A DNA stretch of 64,000 bases from Erodium maritimum (taxonomy: Eukaryota; Streptophyta; Magnoliopsida; Geraniales; Geraniaceae): contig OY997590.1 of assembly GCA_963921825.1 (NCBI GenBank), positions 53,799,012-53,863,011 on the forward strand, given 5' to 3'. The translations under genes and the position numbers were made by a program. Below the pieces are notes generated by a model, which was given only the letters and a program-made list of their open reading frames with translations, was not told the origin of the DNA and made no database searches. Positions 22,943-34,692 of this stretch are shown piece by piece (positions within the stretch are counted from its first letter, which is position 1; each line of letters starts with the position of its first letter).

Positions 22943-24607
22943 TGCCAAAGGACATGGTTGTACCTCGGTCCATTAACAAGGAAGAGTATGGTATTGGCAT
23001 GTGTATAATTTCTTGAATCTTAAAGAGACATGCCATCAACCACCAAGCATGCTCGGTATTGTGATGTATGTGGGGTTCGTTATGTGAGACAAATCTCACT
23101 CTTCTGCGCAATATGTGGTGCATCACGTCTCCTTGTGAAGGATGGTCGTTTGCTTGAGGTTGCTGTGAGTCGGGAGAAACGTAAAACCAAAGGAGGTTCG
23201 TTTGTGTCACTTAGATCGAAGGGGATTAAGGATATTGGCATTCCGGTACGAAGCCGGTCGAAAGTTGTTAAGGAAGGGCATTGTACTGCTAGGAAGGAAC
23301 AACCGTCCGATATTGTTTCTTGTGTTGCGACGGTGTCAAATGGTGATGCAGACGCAACTGCTTCTGCGTAAGGAACAGAGGCGTCGACAACCTTTCTAGG
23401 TACCAAATTATTCGTCTATAACTTGTCGTATGCTACTTCTGGTGAGTGGATCAGGTCGACCTTTGGAGAGTTCGGAGACATCGTCTCAGCCATTGTTCTG
23501 AAATGACCAAACAAGACAGGCGGGTATTTTGGGTTTGCTGATTTTAAATCTCTAGTTTTAGCTCAACTAGCCATTTCCGTCTATAATGGGTTTAATTTCA
23601 ATGGTTTTAAGTCGTTCGTGGCTTTAGCTCGGCCTGAGAAGGTCCCTTTCCCATTAAAACCCCAACAGAGCGTTATTGGGTGTGATAACTCAGCACCAGA
23701 TCAGTCTCTGTTTTTGCAGGGACAAGGTCAGCTGGGGAAGATGAACGACGTTCGGATTTTGGTTCTGGCGTGTTCGCCGGATTTGGTTAGGATGGAAATC
23801 CCAAAGTATCTTCATCGTTCTGTTCGAGATTTCCTTTCAAATCCTCATGTTGATTTTGGTGTGATCGTTTCGGATTTGCCGGCTAAAGATCAGGGTCGTA
23901 TTTCTCGTGATCTCTCGTCGTTGCTTGATGCGCACGCAATCACGGTGCGTTACGATGATACTCAAGAGGGTCGTGGCCCTGTTTCTATTGATGGCGAGAT
24001 GGGATGCTCCTTTAAAGCACATTATTAGGCTGATCCAGTTACAACCACTAATGGCGAGAAGGGCTGCCCCAGTCAGGCCCATGATGTGTGTATTTTAGAT
24101 CACATTGTTTTGGGTCAGAAGCAGGTTCTTGTTGTGCAAGATCAGCCAGTTGGGGTTGAGGATTTTGGTTTGGGAGTTCAAATGAACGTAGTGGATGTTC
24201 CGGAGGTTTCGGAGAAGAAGGATACCAGTCCGTGGAAAGACGTTCTTCTTCAACACCCACCTCGTCAGTGTAGATCGTCCACTTTCACTGTAATTACTAG
24301 ATCGAGATCTAGATCGTTGACTCGAGAACGTGCCATCAAGACAGCGCCCCTTGTTTCGACCTTGTGGAAAGCATCTCACATGGCTCGGCAGAATTCAGCT
24401 CCTTAGTTTTGTTTTGTTTTGTTTGGTTTGTTTCTGTGTTTGGGTTAAGGTTTGCCCTTTTAGTTCCCCCTGAGCGGAATTCTCATGTAAGCGTGTTACT
24501 AGTCTTCTGACCTCTTTTACCCTGATTCTTCTTGAATCAGGGCATTCTGATTCCATCCTTGGAATCGGTCTTATTAATAAAAATTTTGACTTTATCACAA
24601 AAGAAAA
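22943..24607 (+). mobile_element. ORF1-only LINE-derived retroposon with 16-bp TSD
   Basis: It is bounded by GAAATAAAAGGTAGCA at 22927-22942 and 24608-24623 (16/16) and ends in an A-rich tail. The 1665-bp insert holds a single degenerate RRM-bearing reading frame and a 3' untranslated-like region. No endonuclease or reverse transcriptase is present. The layout parallels the ORF2-less copy at 32317-34073. Confidence 0.8.
23030..24406 (+). pseudogene. LINE ORF1-like RRM protein remnant
   Basis: One reading frame can be followed for 459 codons without a frameshift. It has three internal stops: TAA 23369-23371, TGA 23504-23506 and TAG 24026-24028. Near the start is a Cys-pair segment (CDVCGVRYV...FCAICG). 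An RRM spans about 23400-23640 with an RNP2-like LFVYNL and an RNP1-like GYFGFADF. The TGA sits where Arg would fit (LK-stop-PNKTGG). Downstream is Asp/Arg/Ser-rich. RRM-bearing ORF1 proteins are typical of plant L1-type LINEs, where they bind the element RNA. No intact product is expected. Confidence 0.7.
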
Positions 24608-24779
24608 GAAATAAAAGGTAGCACATTTAAGATGCAAAAATAATCTATTTTTACAGGATTGGGTTTTAGGGTTATCATTTTTATTAATTTGACATGTACT
24701 TTATTGATCATTTTTCATTTTTGTTGTAGATGATGGTTTTATTGTAAAAACTCTTGTAAAGAGAGAACATAAAAGTTTA

Positions 24780-25310
24780 GAAAAGGGTAGCCTAATACGA
24801 ACGATCGACACTGAAGATAACCCAAAAAATAAAAAAAACAACCTAATAAGAACCAAAATAAACATGACAAGCCACGTCAACCAGAAGGAGCTCTTTCACA
24901 GAAAAACAATAAGCATGCCCCAAACTGATCAAAACCGTTGTGATCTCTGAATACAAAAGCAAGCCTCTCGGGAACTATCCCAGCCAGAAAAGGATCTATA
25001 ACCATTTAGGTCACCTTACATCTTACAAATGCTGAAAGAATGAGCATGTAGTCTAACCAAAACTACATCAAAAGGTTCCACCCGACCACTAAAAACAACT
25101 CAATTTCGTTACAACCAAAGATGCCCACCTTAACTTAAATCTTCCACCACACCTTCGAACCCATCCCCTTTCAAATAGTTAACAGGATATACCAAATCAC
25201 CCGAAATTACCCAAATAATATGCCAACAACGACAAACAAGTGACCATAGGGATCAAGCATAATCACAATGTAAGAAGAGGTGAGGAGAGTCCTCAAAGAC
25301 CTAATCAAAA
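24780..25310 (-). pseudogene. 3' end of a LINE ORF2 (zf-RVT region)
   Basis: On the minus strand 25310-25240 reads SPHLFLHCDYAWSLWSLVC. This is the H-x4-C half of the zinc-binding zf-RVT block near the C-terminus of plant LINE ORF2. The frame then decays with stops. The upstream part is lost at the junction with the LTR fragment at 25311. Confidence 0.6.
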
Positions 25311-26090
25311 ACTCCTTTAGCTTGCAAACCCACTATCTCCAACTCTCCAAAGCTTTATCTCATGAAAATGGAGAAGATGGAGATGGTGGGAGACTCATAG
25401 ATCCTTGAAACTCTTTGGATCGCCTTAGTTATGCTCCTATATGATATATCTTGCTCCAAAAAATGAAGAACAAACAAGAACACTAGGGAGAAAATGAAGA
25501 AGAAAGAAATAGTGTTTAAATTCAATTGTGAAATAAAAAATATGATTCAATCCTCTCTACTCTGTCCTATAAATATCATTCTAGGCAAAAATGTGTGTTC
25601 TTATCCAAATTCACGCGCAAGGCAAAATAAGGAGAGGAGATGCTGCTGCTGGCTTCAATCGGGCTGCGACGAGCGCATGGAAGGACGGTGCAACATGTCG
25701 CATGGGCCGCCAGATAACGTGATCAACGATCCGACGACAGAGAAGAGTAATCAACATATGCAAGATGTGTTGCTCGATCTAGTCTCACCAGTGGTAAGCA
25801 AATCCAATGGCAGAAAGATGTGCGGGTGTACGGTATAACATGGGTTGTTGCTACGCTGGATCACGACTGAGGATAAGCTTTCCATTTGGACTGGTCAAAG
25901 CGCACAACGGGGCCTCCTATGTTGTTTACTTTTCCAACTTTAAGCTTTAAGCTTCCGTCACTCATTCCCGCTCCGTTTGTGCTACGATCGACCTTTTTCT
26001 TGCACTGATATTTTTATTTTCTCAAGCTCGACAAAATATGAGCAATGGTGAATATATTTGGAAATAAAGAATTTTTTTTTACTACGAACG
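25311..26090 (-). mobile_element. LTR fragment, inverted relative of 1140-1770
   Basis: On the minus strand the blocks around 25400-25320 and 25985-25900 match the plus-strand sequence near 1640-1760 and 1205-1260. It is the same family as the remnant at 1080-3390. No TSD or coding sequence seen. Confidence 0.5.
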
Positions 26091-26673
26091 AGGATTTGCA
26101 TATTTATTGATAAACGCTGAAAATATAAAAACGAGGTACAAACAAGGTGAAAATACAGTGTGAAATGATCAAATTAAGTAGTACCAATTTACCCTCATCA
26201 AGTTTTCCCACAATTATACCTTGCTCGCCCTCGAGCAAACTAAAAATAAAATAAGATAAATACCAAGGTATAACCGGCGATATAAAATTCCCTAGGGTAA
26301 TCTTGGCGGCTTCGAATTATTGAAAGCAACAAAAAGTGCATATGCTAACTCAATTAACATTAGTAAAAGATCTTATGTAAATGCAAAAGCAAATAAACGA
26401 CCAAAAATGTATGACTAAAAATATGTGTGTGCTTAGAACATGGATTTAATTAGAAATAATGGTAACCTTGCCGAAGCAATTATCAGCCATCAATATTTTA
26501 TCAGCAATATTGACTCAAAGATCCATCGGGAACCTTATCGACGTAATTATCCACCAGTGCCTTTCCATCGGCTTTCCACTAACGTTTTGGACGTACCCCT
26601 CAGCTTTTACAAACCGCCAACGCCTTTTCACCACCGACTGCAGGTGCTCTTAGTAGTGTAGAACCTCTGATAC
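26091..26673 (+). other. Retrotransposon internal remnant before a copia-like PPT
   Basis: Non-coding AT-rich sequence. It contains CTCGCCCTCGAGCAAA near 26225, a phrase seen in plant LTR-element internal regions, and a short unrecognised frame at 26440-26661. It runs straight into a polypurine tract. Confidence 0.35.
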
Positions 26674-26687
26674 AAAAAAAGGGGGAG
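26674..26687 (+). promoter_or_regulatory. Polypurine tract of a copia-type element
   Basis: AAAAAAAGGGGGAG directly precedes the TGTTATGACA start of the LTR. This is the usual plus-strand primer position. Confidence 0.7.
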
Positions 26688-26689
26688 AA

Positions 26690-28738
26690 TGTTATGACAT
26701 TGTGTCAGCATTATAATTGAAATGTTTTGATGATAACAAATATTCACATACTTATTCAAGATCAAATAAGTCTTCCTATTTTATTTTCATAAACCAAAGT
26801 TATTTTATAAGTATTCTTTTGTTTTTGATAATGTGATTTTTGGAATTTTCAAGATAGCACTTTTGGTTGCATTTGAGGTTAATTTGAAAAATCATATCAA
26901 ATTCATTTCTTTATCAAATTCCAGTTTTTTTGATGGTTTAGAAATCTCTGTACATGTACTTGTGATCTGAAAAATTGGTTCTCCATTTGCGTACTCCATC
27001 AAAGAATAATGGACATAAAGATAAGTAGACATCAAATCTGCCAAAATAGGTAAAACAGATTTTCTTGGTTAAATTTGTTGATTAAACTAGAATGATCTAA
27101 CAGATAATAATAGGCCTATCATATATCATTGGAAATATATATGAGTTTATTTTCGAACCCAACTAACCTTATGTGATTTAAATTTTTTTGGAAAGAGTTA
27201 TGGTCATTTGAACAAGTAAATGTCAAAGCTGAAGTTTCTAGCAGCAAGTATGCTCATCATCTACTTGTGTCCAATCAAGTTGTGCACGAATTTGATATAT
27301 GCAAGGAAAATTTTCATACCTTCAATTATGATTAAGGAAGGCTATGGAAGATTCAAAATATCTATTTGAAAAGTTTCAAGTCCTACTTATAGGATACTTG
27401 TAAGTATGATCATTAAGATATGTTTTGTCTAACTCATCAGTCAATCTCTTCACCTCATTCAAAAATAATATTTCTTTTTATTATTTAATTCTTTTTTATT
27501 CATTCAATTTGATTTTAAAAAGATAGAAGTCGTCATTTCAATCTTGAAATGTGTTGAGGATATTTCTTGTCAATATATGTCACATGACTTTGTACTCAAT
27601 TATTTCTTCAACAACTCATTTTTTAATTATCAAGTACCAAGTTTTTTTTCCTATAAAAGTCATCATTTGTTTCTTCATTGTAAGACACAACACTTATGCT
27701 CTTTAACTCATCAGTCAATCTCTTCACCTCATTCAAAAATAATATTTCTTTTTATTATTTAATTCTTTTTTATTCATTCAATTTGATTTTAAAAAGATAG
27801 AAGTCGTCATTTCAATCTTGAAATGTGTTGAGGATATTTCTTGTCAATATATGTCACATGACTTTGTACTCAATTATTTCTTCAACAACTCATTTTTTAA
27901 TTATCAAGTACCAAGTTTTTTTTCCTATAAAAGTCATCATTTGTTTCTTCATTGTAAGACACAACACTTATGCTCTTTCTCTACAAAATTTTCAACACAA
28001 TATTCTTCTTCATCTTTGAGAGAAAAGTCATTTTGATAACTATATTCTTCTTTGTTCTAGAATTTTCTTTCGAAGTCATGAACTAATAGTTTCATATCTT
28101 TTTTTATTTTTTATAAACATATATTCTTATTGTTATATCTTTTCATAAACATGTTATGCTCTCTTTGTAAACTATTTTGAAATCCTCTTCTCTCAAAATA
28201 ATCTTTAACTAAGCCTTACATATCTTGAAATCATATATAACTTGTTTGTACTTCATCTTTATATTTTGATTGTAATTGAGACATTGTGTTTATTCCATAT
28301 AAGATTAAACATATTGTATTGTTGACTCTTGGTGAGTTGACCTCAATATATTCTATTGTAATTAACCTTGTAGGGTAGAAATAGGTATTATAGGTGTTAT
28401 AGTTGGTTGTAAGATTTGTTCTTGCAAAGTGTTGTAGTGGTTGCAAGATTTATTCTTGCTTCCCATTTCGTGTTATAACTTGCAAGATTAGTTCTAGTGA
28501 GACTTTCTAACATTACTATAAGATAGTAAAAGGCCGAAATCTGAGTGAGTTCTTTAGTGTGGACGTAGAAACTCTAAGGAGAATTGTGAACCACACACAT
28601 CTTTGTGTTGGTTATCTCTAGCTTGCTATGTTTTCTTGTCGTTTAATTTCTCAATTTATTATTAAGTTGTTATTTTTTCTAATCAATCTATTCATCAACC
28701 CCCCTCTGGATTGTTTCCTTGGGACCAACTATATTGCA
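26690..28738 (+). mobile_element. 3' LTR of a Ty1/copia (SIRE-like) element, approximate right end
   Basis: It starts TGTTATGACATTGTG right after a PPT. It contains 'gttttgatgataacaaat' near 26731, common in copia LTRs, and ends near CAACCCCCCTCTGGATTG...GGGACCAAC, a typical SIRE/Angela-type LTR end. The exact last base (about 28738) and the TSD are uncertain. The body is truncated upstream, so this is a remnant. Its core promoter is tandemly duplicated. Confidence 0.65.
27430..27977 (+). repeat. 274-bp tandem duplication with two TATA boxes in the copia LTR
   Basis: 27430-27703 and 27704-27977 appear identical by eye. Each unit includes CCTATAAAAGTC (TATAAAA at 27652-27658 and 27926-27932) and the downstream leader-like sequence, so the LTR has two promoter cores. 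Confidence 0.85.
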
Positions 28739-29399
28739 CCGTTGGCATCTCAGTTTTCCATACGTAACGCCGAGCTCCATCTTTGATGGAATGTCTAGGG
28801 TTTCTCTAGCCTCCCTCTTTTACGGAAAAGCTAGGATTTGGCGTCGATCCAAAAGACATGGTCCCTGAATTCTAGGCGGGGTCTGTTACACAACATCACC
28901 TAATCAAATAAAGCTCTCAAGGGGAAGCGGGGCGTTAGAGATGAGGATTATCCCACCACCTTTAAGGTTGGTTCCCGTCGATTATTCTCCCCCGCTAACT
29001 CGTTGGTTGGTTCTCGGGCAACTAGCATACTCACCTCCGTACCTTGCGAGTCCGACATGCATTCAGACCTTTATCAAGAATGCCCAAGTCTCTCATTCAA
29101 AATGCCCAAATCTTTCTTCATTTAATTGATGATCTTAAACTCGCATTTTTTTACAAGGTCAACGAATAAAGCAATTCATTGACTTGTCAAAAACTCTTTT
29201 TCTATACATGTCCTCCTGTGTTCCGGGCCTCTCATGCCGGATACACCATCAATCTATTTTGGATAAATAATTAATACATGATTCAATTATGCTAAAAAAA
29301 TTTAATAAATTCAAAATAGATTATCTTTCCCTTTTTAGTAGAAGTCAAGGTTAAAAGAAAAGATATTTGAAAAGAATAGTAATTGCATAATAACCAATT
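28739..29399. other. Unresolved non-coding stretch
   Basis: It holds GC-richer blocks near 28750-29060 (repeated 'ctagggtttctctagcc' style phrases), then AT-rich sequence. It may be an old retrotransposon leader. No frame, terminal repeat or RNA gene that I can support. Confidence 0.4.
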
Positions 29400-30835
29400 T
29401 AAGGAAGATAATGACCTGAAAAACGGTGTGGCTTGAAGGTCATCAAATTGGTAGAGAAGTAGCGTCGAAGATAGGAAGAACAAGTCTTGTAAATGGAAAG
29501 TTTTCTTCCATAAGAATCGTATTCCCGTGCGGAGACGAGGGGCTCTTAAGTCTGTGAGGGATGATTCCCAACAAGAGAAAATGGAGGCGATGCAAAGGTT
29601 TTAGAGGAGGCTAGGAATGGAAGGTTGATGTGGGAAGTGTCTCGCTCCCATATTGGGACAAAGGATGAACAATTGACAGTGTTTATATGTAATGTACCTG
29701 GATATTCATCTTCGAAGATTTTAAATGATGCAGGGAAGGTCTCTAGGGTCCGAATTCCTAAGAAACCAAGTGTCAAATGTATCCAAAGACAGTATGCAAT
29801 GGGATATTGGTTGGTTTAAAGAGTTCGCACTCTTTGTTGCTGTAGAGTGGCAGTCGACAATATGCAGAAGGAGATGAGAAGCAAGGAGAAGTTTGGAAGT
29901 TTGGTCATTTGGAAAAAAGATGGTTCCATGAATGATTAGCAGAATATGGGGTAATTTGAATAGGTTCAGAATATCAAAGGGGAAATTGGTCGTCAGGGGC
30001 TAAGGGATATTGAGTTAAGGACGTTGGGCAACAGAGTAAGAACCATAATAGACTTCCGGGAAGCAATGATTGCATCTTATTGGGAGAAAGTCCAAGTTAA
30101 GGACGTTGGGAAATAGAGTAAGCACCAGAAAAAGCTCCAATAAGTCCAAAGTTCCTAGAGACGATGCTGGGAATGTCTCAGTCTTTGTATCTTCACCCTC
30201 TGTATCTTGCTCAAGAGGACTTAGAAGTGAATAAAAAAAATCGTATCAGTATATTAATTCTACAAGACAAGCCAGAGGAGGTCGATTTCGAAGCATCTAA
30301 TTCTGGAAATGGTTAATGTCTTCTCATAGGAATATACTTCGTCAAAATATGGAGGACGCTTTGTGCTATTATCAAGGTACAAATAGCCTTGAGATGCCAA
30401 AGGCTATGGTATGGTGTGGATTATTTATGGTTTGAAATTATATTGGGGTCTTTTGAGGATCCGTGTGACACAATTGTGATTTCTTGGGTTGTGCATAAAG
30501 TTTTGAGGGTTGGTTTTCTAATATTTTAAAAGATCAGTCATAGTGATGGTTCTTTTATAGCCCTTCTTCATGAGCAACTAGCGAAAAATATTACAACCAC
30601 GATAAAATTTCAAAAAATATTAAAAAAAGGCTAACACGCATTTGGAGATACAAAGGTTATGCTCAACATAAAAGATCTCGATCATTCTACCAAAGCCAAA
30701 TTTCTTTAAGAAATATAGGTGATAGAGCATATTATTAGGTTTGTTCGTGTGCATATTTATAGAGGACGGATCCCATAATCACAAAGAATATAGAAACATA
30801 TATTCTTAGAGGCTCCTATCTTGAACCAGGACGTG
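29400..30835 (+). pseudogene. Very degenerate LINE ORF1-like remnant
   Basis: A short plus-strand frame at 29625-29819 contains TVFICNVPGYSSSKILNDAG, which resembles the RNP2 strand and first helix of an RRM, followed by VSRVRIPKK. Flanking sequence keeps Lys/Arg-rich codons but is broken by many stops. It is probably a third, older ORF1 remnant. The evidence is one motif. Confidence 0.35.
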
Positions 30836-31131
30836 AAGCTGAGTAAGAATTAAACTAGATATGCAATATAACTCGTCTTCCTTAAGACAAATTAATAGAA
30901 GAAAACTTAACAATCTAGGGTAGTAGGATCTTTAGGCTTTTTTAAGAACCCATATATAGATATCAAATGAATCCATCTAAATATATGGCCCAAGACTTGG
31001 TCTAAGAAACACGTGATCTCAACCATGCAAGACACTTCATAAGTCCTAAAATAGACACCAGTTAGAGGCATTACGTAAAAAAGGGAAATTACACGGAACA
31101 TACATCTATTTTTGGTGGAAAACATTGTTGT

Positions 31132-31138
31132 TATATAT
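31132..31138 (+). promoter_or_regulatory. TATA box of plantacyanin copy 2
   Basis: TATATAT 90 bases before the ATG, in the same context as copy 1. Confidence 0.5.
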
Positions 31139-31227
31139 GAAGCAACGATGGAGTTTCTTGGTAAGGGGAGGAAGCCGTAGTGACATAAATCTACATATCC
31201 TTCTCTCATTTCCAACAAAATTCGGAA

Positions 31228-32089
31228 ATGGCTCAAGGAGGAGGAAAGGGAGTGGTCGTGGCCACCATGTTTGTTGTGGTGTGGGCGGTAAACTTGCTAC
31301 ATGTGTCTCCGCATGTGAATGCCGAGCACATCCACCACAACCATATTGATCTCCACCACCCCCATCACCTTCCTGTTCAGCCAGGACCGAACACCTATTT
31401 TGTTGGAGATAGGATCGGTTGGACTTTTCGTACTGAAGCGTGGTCTATGGGAAAAACGTTCAAAGCCGGTGATATTTTAGGTATGAAATAAACTTTACCC
31501 GTTATACTATCACAATTAAAAATATATATCAAATCACATTTTAATAAACATCTTAATCAATTTCACGAAAACATAGGTGTTAAATTCTCACATTTAAAAT
31601 GTTATTTTAAAAAATTCATACGATTCTCTATCTATCTATTTGAATTTTTAAGTTTGATCAAACATTCACATATAAACAACTACTTAAAAAAAAGCATTAT
31701 CCATTTTTTTTATCCCTTTTGGTATCATTAGATACAAAAATCAAGTTTCCAAATTAATATCAATTTAAATTACAGGGATTAAATTGGATTGTTATCAAGG
31801 TAAATAATGATAATTGGATCTGACAATTGTTGTGATTAGTGTTATAAGACCGCGATCCATGTACATATATCTAACATTGTTGGTTGTAGTGTTCTTGTAC
31901 ACTCCGAAAACACACAATGTGGTAGAGGTGTGTCAGAAAAGCTACGACTCGTGCACAGTTCCTAGTGATGTTGTGGTGCACACAACCGGAAACGACTGGA
32001 TCACACTGAAACCGGGCATGAACTACTTCATATGTGGCATTGGACGTCATTGTGATATGGGAATGAAATTAGCCATCTACGCTCAGTAG
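31228..32089 (+). CDS. Plantacyanin-type blue copper protein, copy 2 (two exons)
   Basis: Exons 31228-31480 and 31890-32089, intron 409 bp with GT..AG ends, phase 1, 150 residues: the same structure as copy 1. By eye 11 residues differ (I11V, S15F, M26V, R29H, N34H, L40I, A50V, S87L, G110S, A112V, V122I). Seven lie in the signal peptide or His-rich linker and four in the second-exon part. Copper ligands H93, C133, H138 and M143 and the C106/C139 pair are kept, and N34H adds one more His to the His-rich stretch. Both copies are open and have intact splice sites and TATA boxes, so both are probably functional secreted cupredoxins. Confidence 0.92.
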
Positions 32090-32316
32090 TTTTTTTCTTT
32101 TCTCAGTCCAATCATACACGATAAATTCACCATCCTATCCATGTTTTATAATTATGACATAACATAAAATTATCATGTATATTTTACATGCATGTTGTTT
32201 ATGAATATGATTTTATTGATCATTTTTCATTTTGATTTTATAGCTATGAAAAAAACTTATTTATTATTCTCAATAGTATCGACTATTAATGTTTTCATAG
32301 AAACATGTAGTAAGAT

Positions 32317-34073
32317 TTTTTTTTATAACATAAAAATTTATTAAGCAAGCGTTCTATAAGGCAGTAGAACAATGCAAGAAAAAGATCCTCAAAAATGACC
32401 TTTTCCTCCGAACAATACAACTACAATGAGCAAAACAGATAAAAAAATGAACCCAAGCAGGAAAGTAAACGAAACAAAGGAAGCCGCCTCATTCGCCATC
32501 CTTGCCTACTTCCTATTCGAGTTCAAACAACGAACCCTATTTGACCCGAAAAAGGGATAAGATTTCCTATACTCGGGTCAGGGTGTTCCTCGTCCTCACT
32601 ATCCTCGATGTCTTCCTCAAATACGTCAAGAGAATTGAGCTGTTCAAGCCCCAAAGGACCAAGGTCCACAACCTTCTTTCCAACTTTCTTGCAATAACGC
32701 GAAACACCCGAGCTATCCTTCTTGGCAACATCAACAATAAAAATACCCGAATTACATCTTTTATCATCAATTTTAGCTCTTGTTTGGCTCCTTCCACGGA
32801 CTTTGGCTCCTTCCACTGATTACTACTTTTCACAAATTGTGATGCCTGAATTGCCAAACAGTCATGGGTTACAGATCCTGGAGGTGGATCTCAGGTTGCT
32901 TGACCCGGAAGCATCCTTTCACCCAAAACAAAGCCACGAGCTTCGGAATCCGGCCCTAGCTTGGACTAAACCGGGCCTTCCAAAGAATGAACATGGGCAG
33001 GCCCATCACCGAGTCCAACCACAATGGGTTCACGTTCTACCAACTCTTGGGACTTTGGTTCCAGCTCATGCGATCTAATCAAATTTGGAAAGCTCATCGC
33101 CTCCGAAATTGTAGGTAATCTAGCTTCCTCACGTGAACCAGAAACGCAATAAACCAAATCCTTGACTGCGACTTGATCCCGCAAATCGTGGGGAATTTAA
33201 GAGTCAGAAGAATGAAAATCTTACGAAATCATATTTGAAACGATGGTCGGGATGCTCGTCGGAAGAGTCTTGATGAACTGGCCACGAGAGTTCTTACGAA
33301 TTATCATAGGACTCGACTTCTGACACAAACAAGAAACCCCTACTGCAGGAGAAAGAGGACGTGCTATTGCTACGAACAGGACGTGTCCATTGAATTTGAA
33401 ACCATTGTATGTATCCACAACACTTGCAGCAACGACCAGAGTTGAGAAGGTAACGAAACCAAAGAACTTACCTCCATTACTTGGGCGCTTCAACACAGAA
33501 CAAGAAGAGATCTCGCCAAAAGATTTAAAACAATTGACAATCAATTCCTCTGTTGTTCCATACGGGAGATTAAAAATAAACACTTCATTTACATTTACCT
33601 GCATCTACTGTGAATAGCTGGACGGAGCAGGCACAGGCTCAGCCCCCCGATATCTCACTCTACTTCACACCTGAAGTAGAAGATCCACCCATCTGACAAA
33701 GCTCCCCGCCAACAAGCCTGATATTGCTGCCCTGTTTCTCGATCGCAGCTCCAACCGATGAGGACTAGTCACGATCCTGAACAGAGATCGGCTGCAGTGG
33801 TTCAACCTTCTTTTTCTCAACCTGACTGGCATGACTAGAAGCTTCCTTATGGGTGACCTTCTCGTTACGGACTGTCGCAATCGGAGCACGAACTCGTTTG
33901 GCTGAAACCTGACCAAAACCTCTCTTCCTTACACCAGCATTCTTGGGATCCTTCATAACAAAGGAGCCTAAAACAATCTAGCAGTACTTATGATAGAGGG
34001 ATAGAAGATCTGAACAAAAAGTGTAGAAGGGTTGAGGTTCCCTTTCCAACAATGGTTTCATCGTAGAGATCTC
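32317..34073 (-). mobile_element. ORF2-less LINE derivative, minus strand
   Basis: The 3' end is at the T-run 32319-32328. The tail (TTATTAAGCA.GCGTTCTATAA ... CTACAATGAGCAA on the plus strand) matches the 3' end of the full LINE at 48160-48250. Next to it is an ORF1-like C-terminus, so ORF2 is missing. Possible imperfect TSD: CATGTAGTAAGAT near 32308 and CATGTAGAACGAT near 34055 (11 of 13). The right limit is approximate. Confidence 0.6.
32523..33956 (-). pseudogene. LINE ORF1 remnant with RRM, frameshifted
   Basis: Minus-strand pieces appear in order. A basic N-terminal piece lies at 33956-33765. The RRM is at 33604-33300, with RNP2-like VFIFNLPYG and RNP1-like GKFFGFVTF. The C-terminal piece at 32816-32523 contains YCKKVGKKVVDLGPLGLEQL. 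That C-terminal block is clearly homologous to the ORF1 end of the LINE at 52.1 kb (YCKKVGKKALDLGPLVLEQF), so both belong to one L1 lineage. The pieces are in different frames and carry stops. In L1 elements ORF1 binds the RNA; here no intact product is possible. Confidence 0.75.
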
Positions 34074-34319
34074 ATGTAGAACGATCTTTCTTAGCCCTTA
34101 GATATATGATAATATTTTTCTTAGAAAATCATTAATTCTGGTGGTTGTAGGAGATAAATATTCCAAGACCAAAATGACAAGAAACGAGTAATAGGCAATG
34201 GGTGTAGTATTTTTTATTTGTTTGATAAACAAGTGGTAGGAATTAAATTTTTTTCGCTGCTTGTACGAATCTTAAGACCCAACATTCATACCCACGTGTC
34301 TTCAAAAGCGATCAAGGTT

Positions 34320-34692
34320 CTAAAAGTCGCTAGGCGCTAGCCGGGCTGCTATATCGTTTGGGGATTAGACGGAGATTAATTGTGCACTAATTGGATTTGC
34401 ATTTTTCTATTTTGTAAATTTTTAATAGATATATTACTATATATAGAAACATAATATGAACTTCCTTCTATTAAAAATGGTAAAAAAAATATTTAAAACA
34501 TCTAAGCAATAACATCAAACAACTTAGAAGCACAACCCCTAATATCACCAACACCGAACAACTCTGGAAAATCATCTAATTTTTTAATTTAGTCACTAAA
34601 ATATACAAAATTGTTCTAGGCGCCTAGTCGGGTCGGATAGGCACAAAATGGGATTTAGGCGGACGCCTAAGCGGCGTCTAGTCAGGATTCTT
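34320..34692. mobile_element. Short MITE-like element with GC-rich inverted ends
   Basis: The left end, AAAGTCGCTAGGCGCTAG, and the right end, GGCGGACGCCTAAGCGGCGT, are roughly inverted. An internal palindrome, TAGGCGCCTA, lies near 34616, and the middle is AT-rich and non-coding. This layout is common among small plant DNA transposons. The TSD and superfamily are not resolved. Confidence 0.35.

Larger units (their letters stand above)
22650..24636. mobile_element. Foldback/MITE-like element interrupted by a retroposon
   Basis: GTTCTACCTTTCG...TTCAAAAATTTGTAGAACC near 22650-22706 pairs with an inverted arm, GGTTCTACAAATTTTTGAAAAG... to AAAAGGTAGCA, at 22891-22942 (arms roughly 50 bp). The right arm is where the retroposon at 22943 landed, so the element resumes at about 24624-24636. 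TSD not determined. Confidence 0.55.
30836..32215 (+). repeat. Duplicated plantacyanin locus (second copy)
   Basis: About 1.35 kb matches 21175-22530 in promoter, both exons, intron and 3' flank, with scattered substitutions and small indels. The two copies lie in direct orientation 9.7 kb apart. Later transposon insertions occupy the space between them. Confidence 0.85.

Noticed and set aside
27544..28036. Two 72-codon frames with the same protein start
   Set aside because: They arise from the 274-bp tandem duplication in the copia LTR, with a TATA box inside the reading frame.
28695..28760. Possible PBS after the copia LTR (GTTGGCATCTCAG)
   Set aside because: It only loosely resembles the usual tRNA-iMet complement, and a PPT precedes the LTR, marking it as a 3' LTR.
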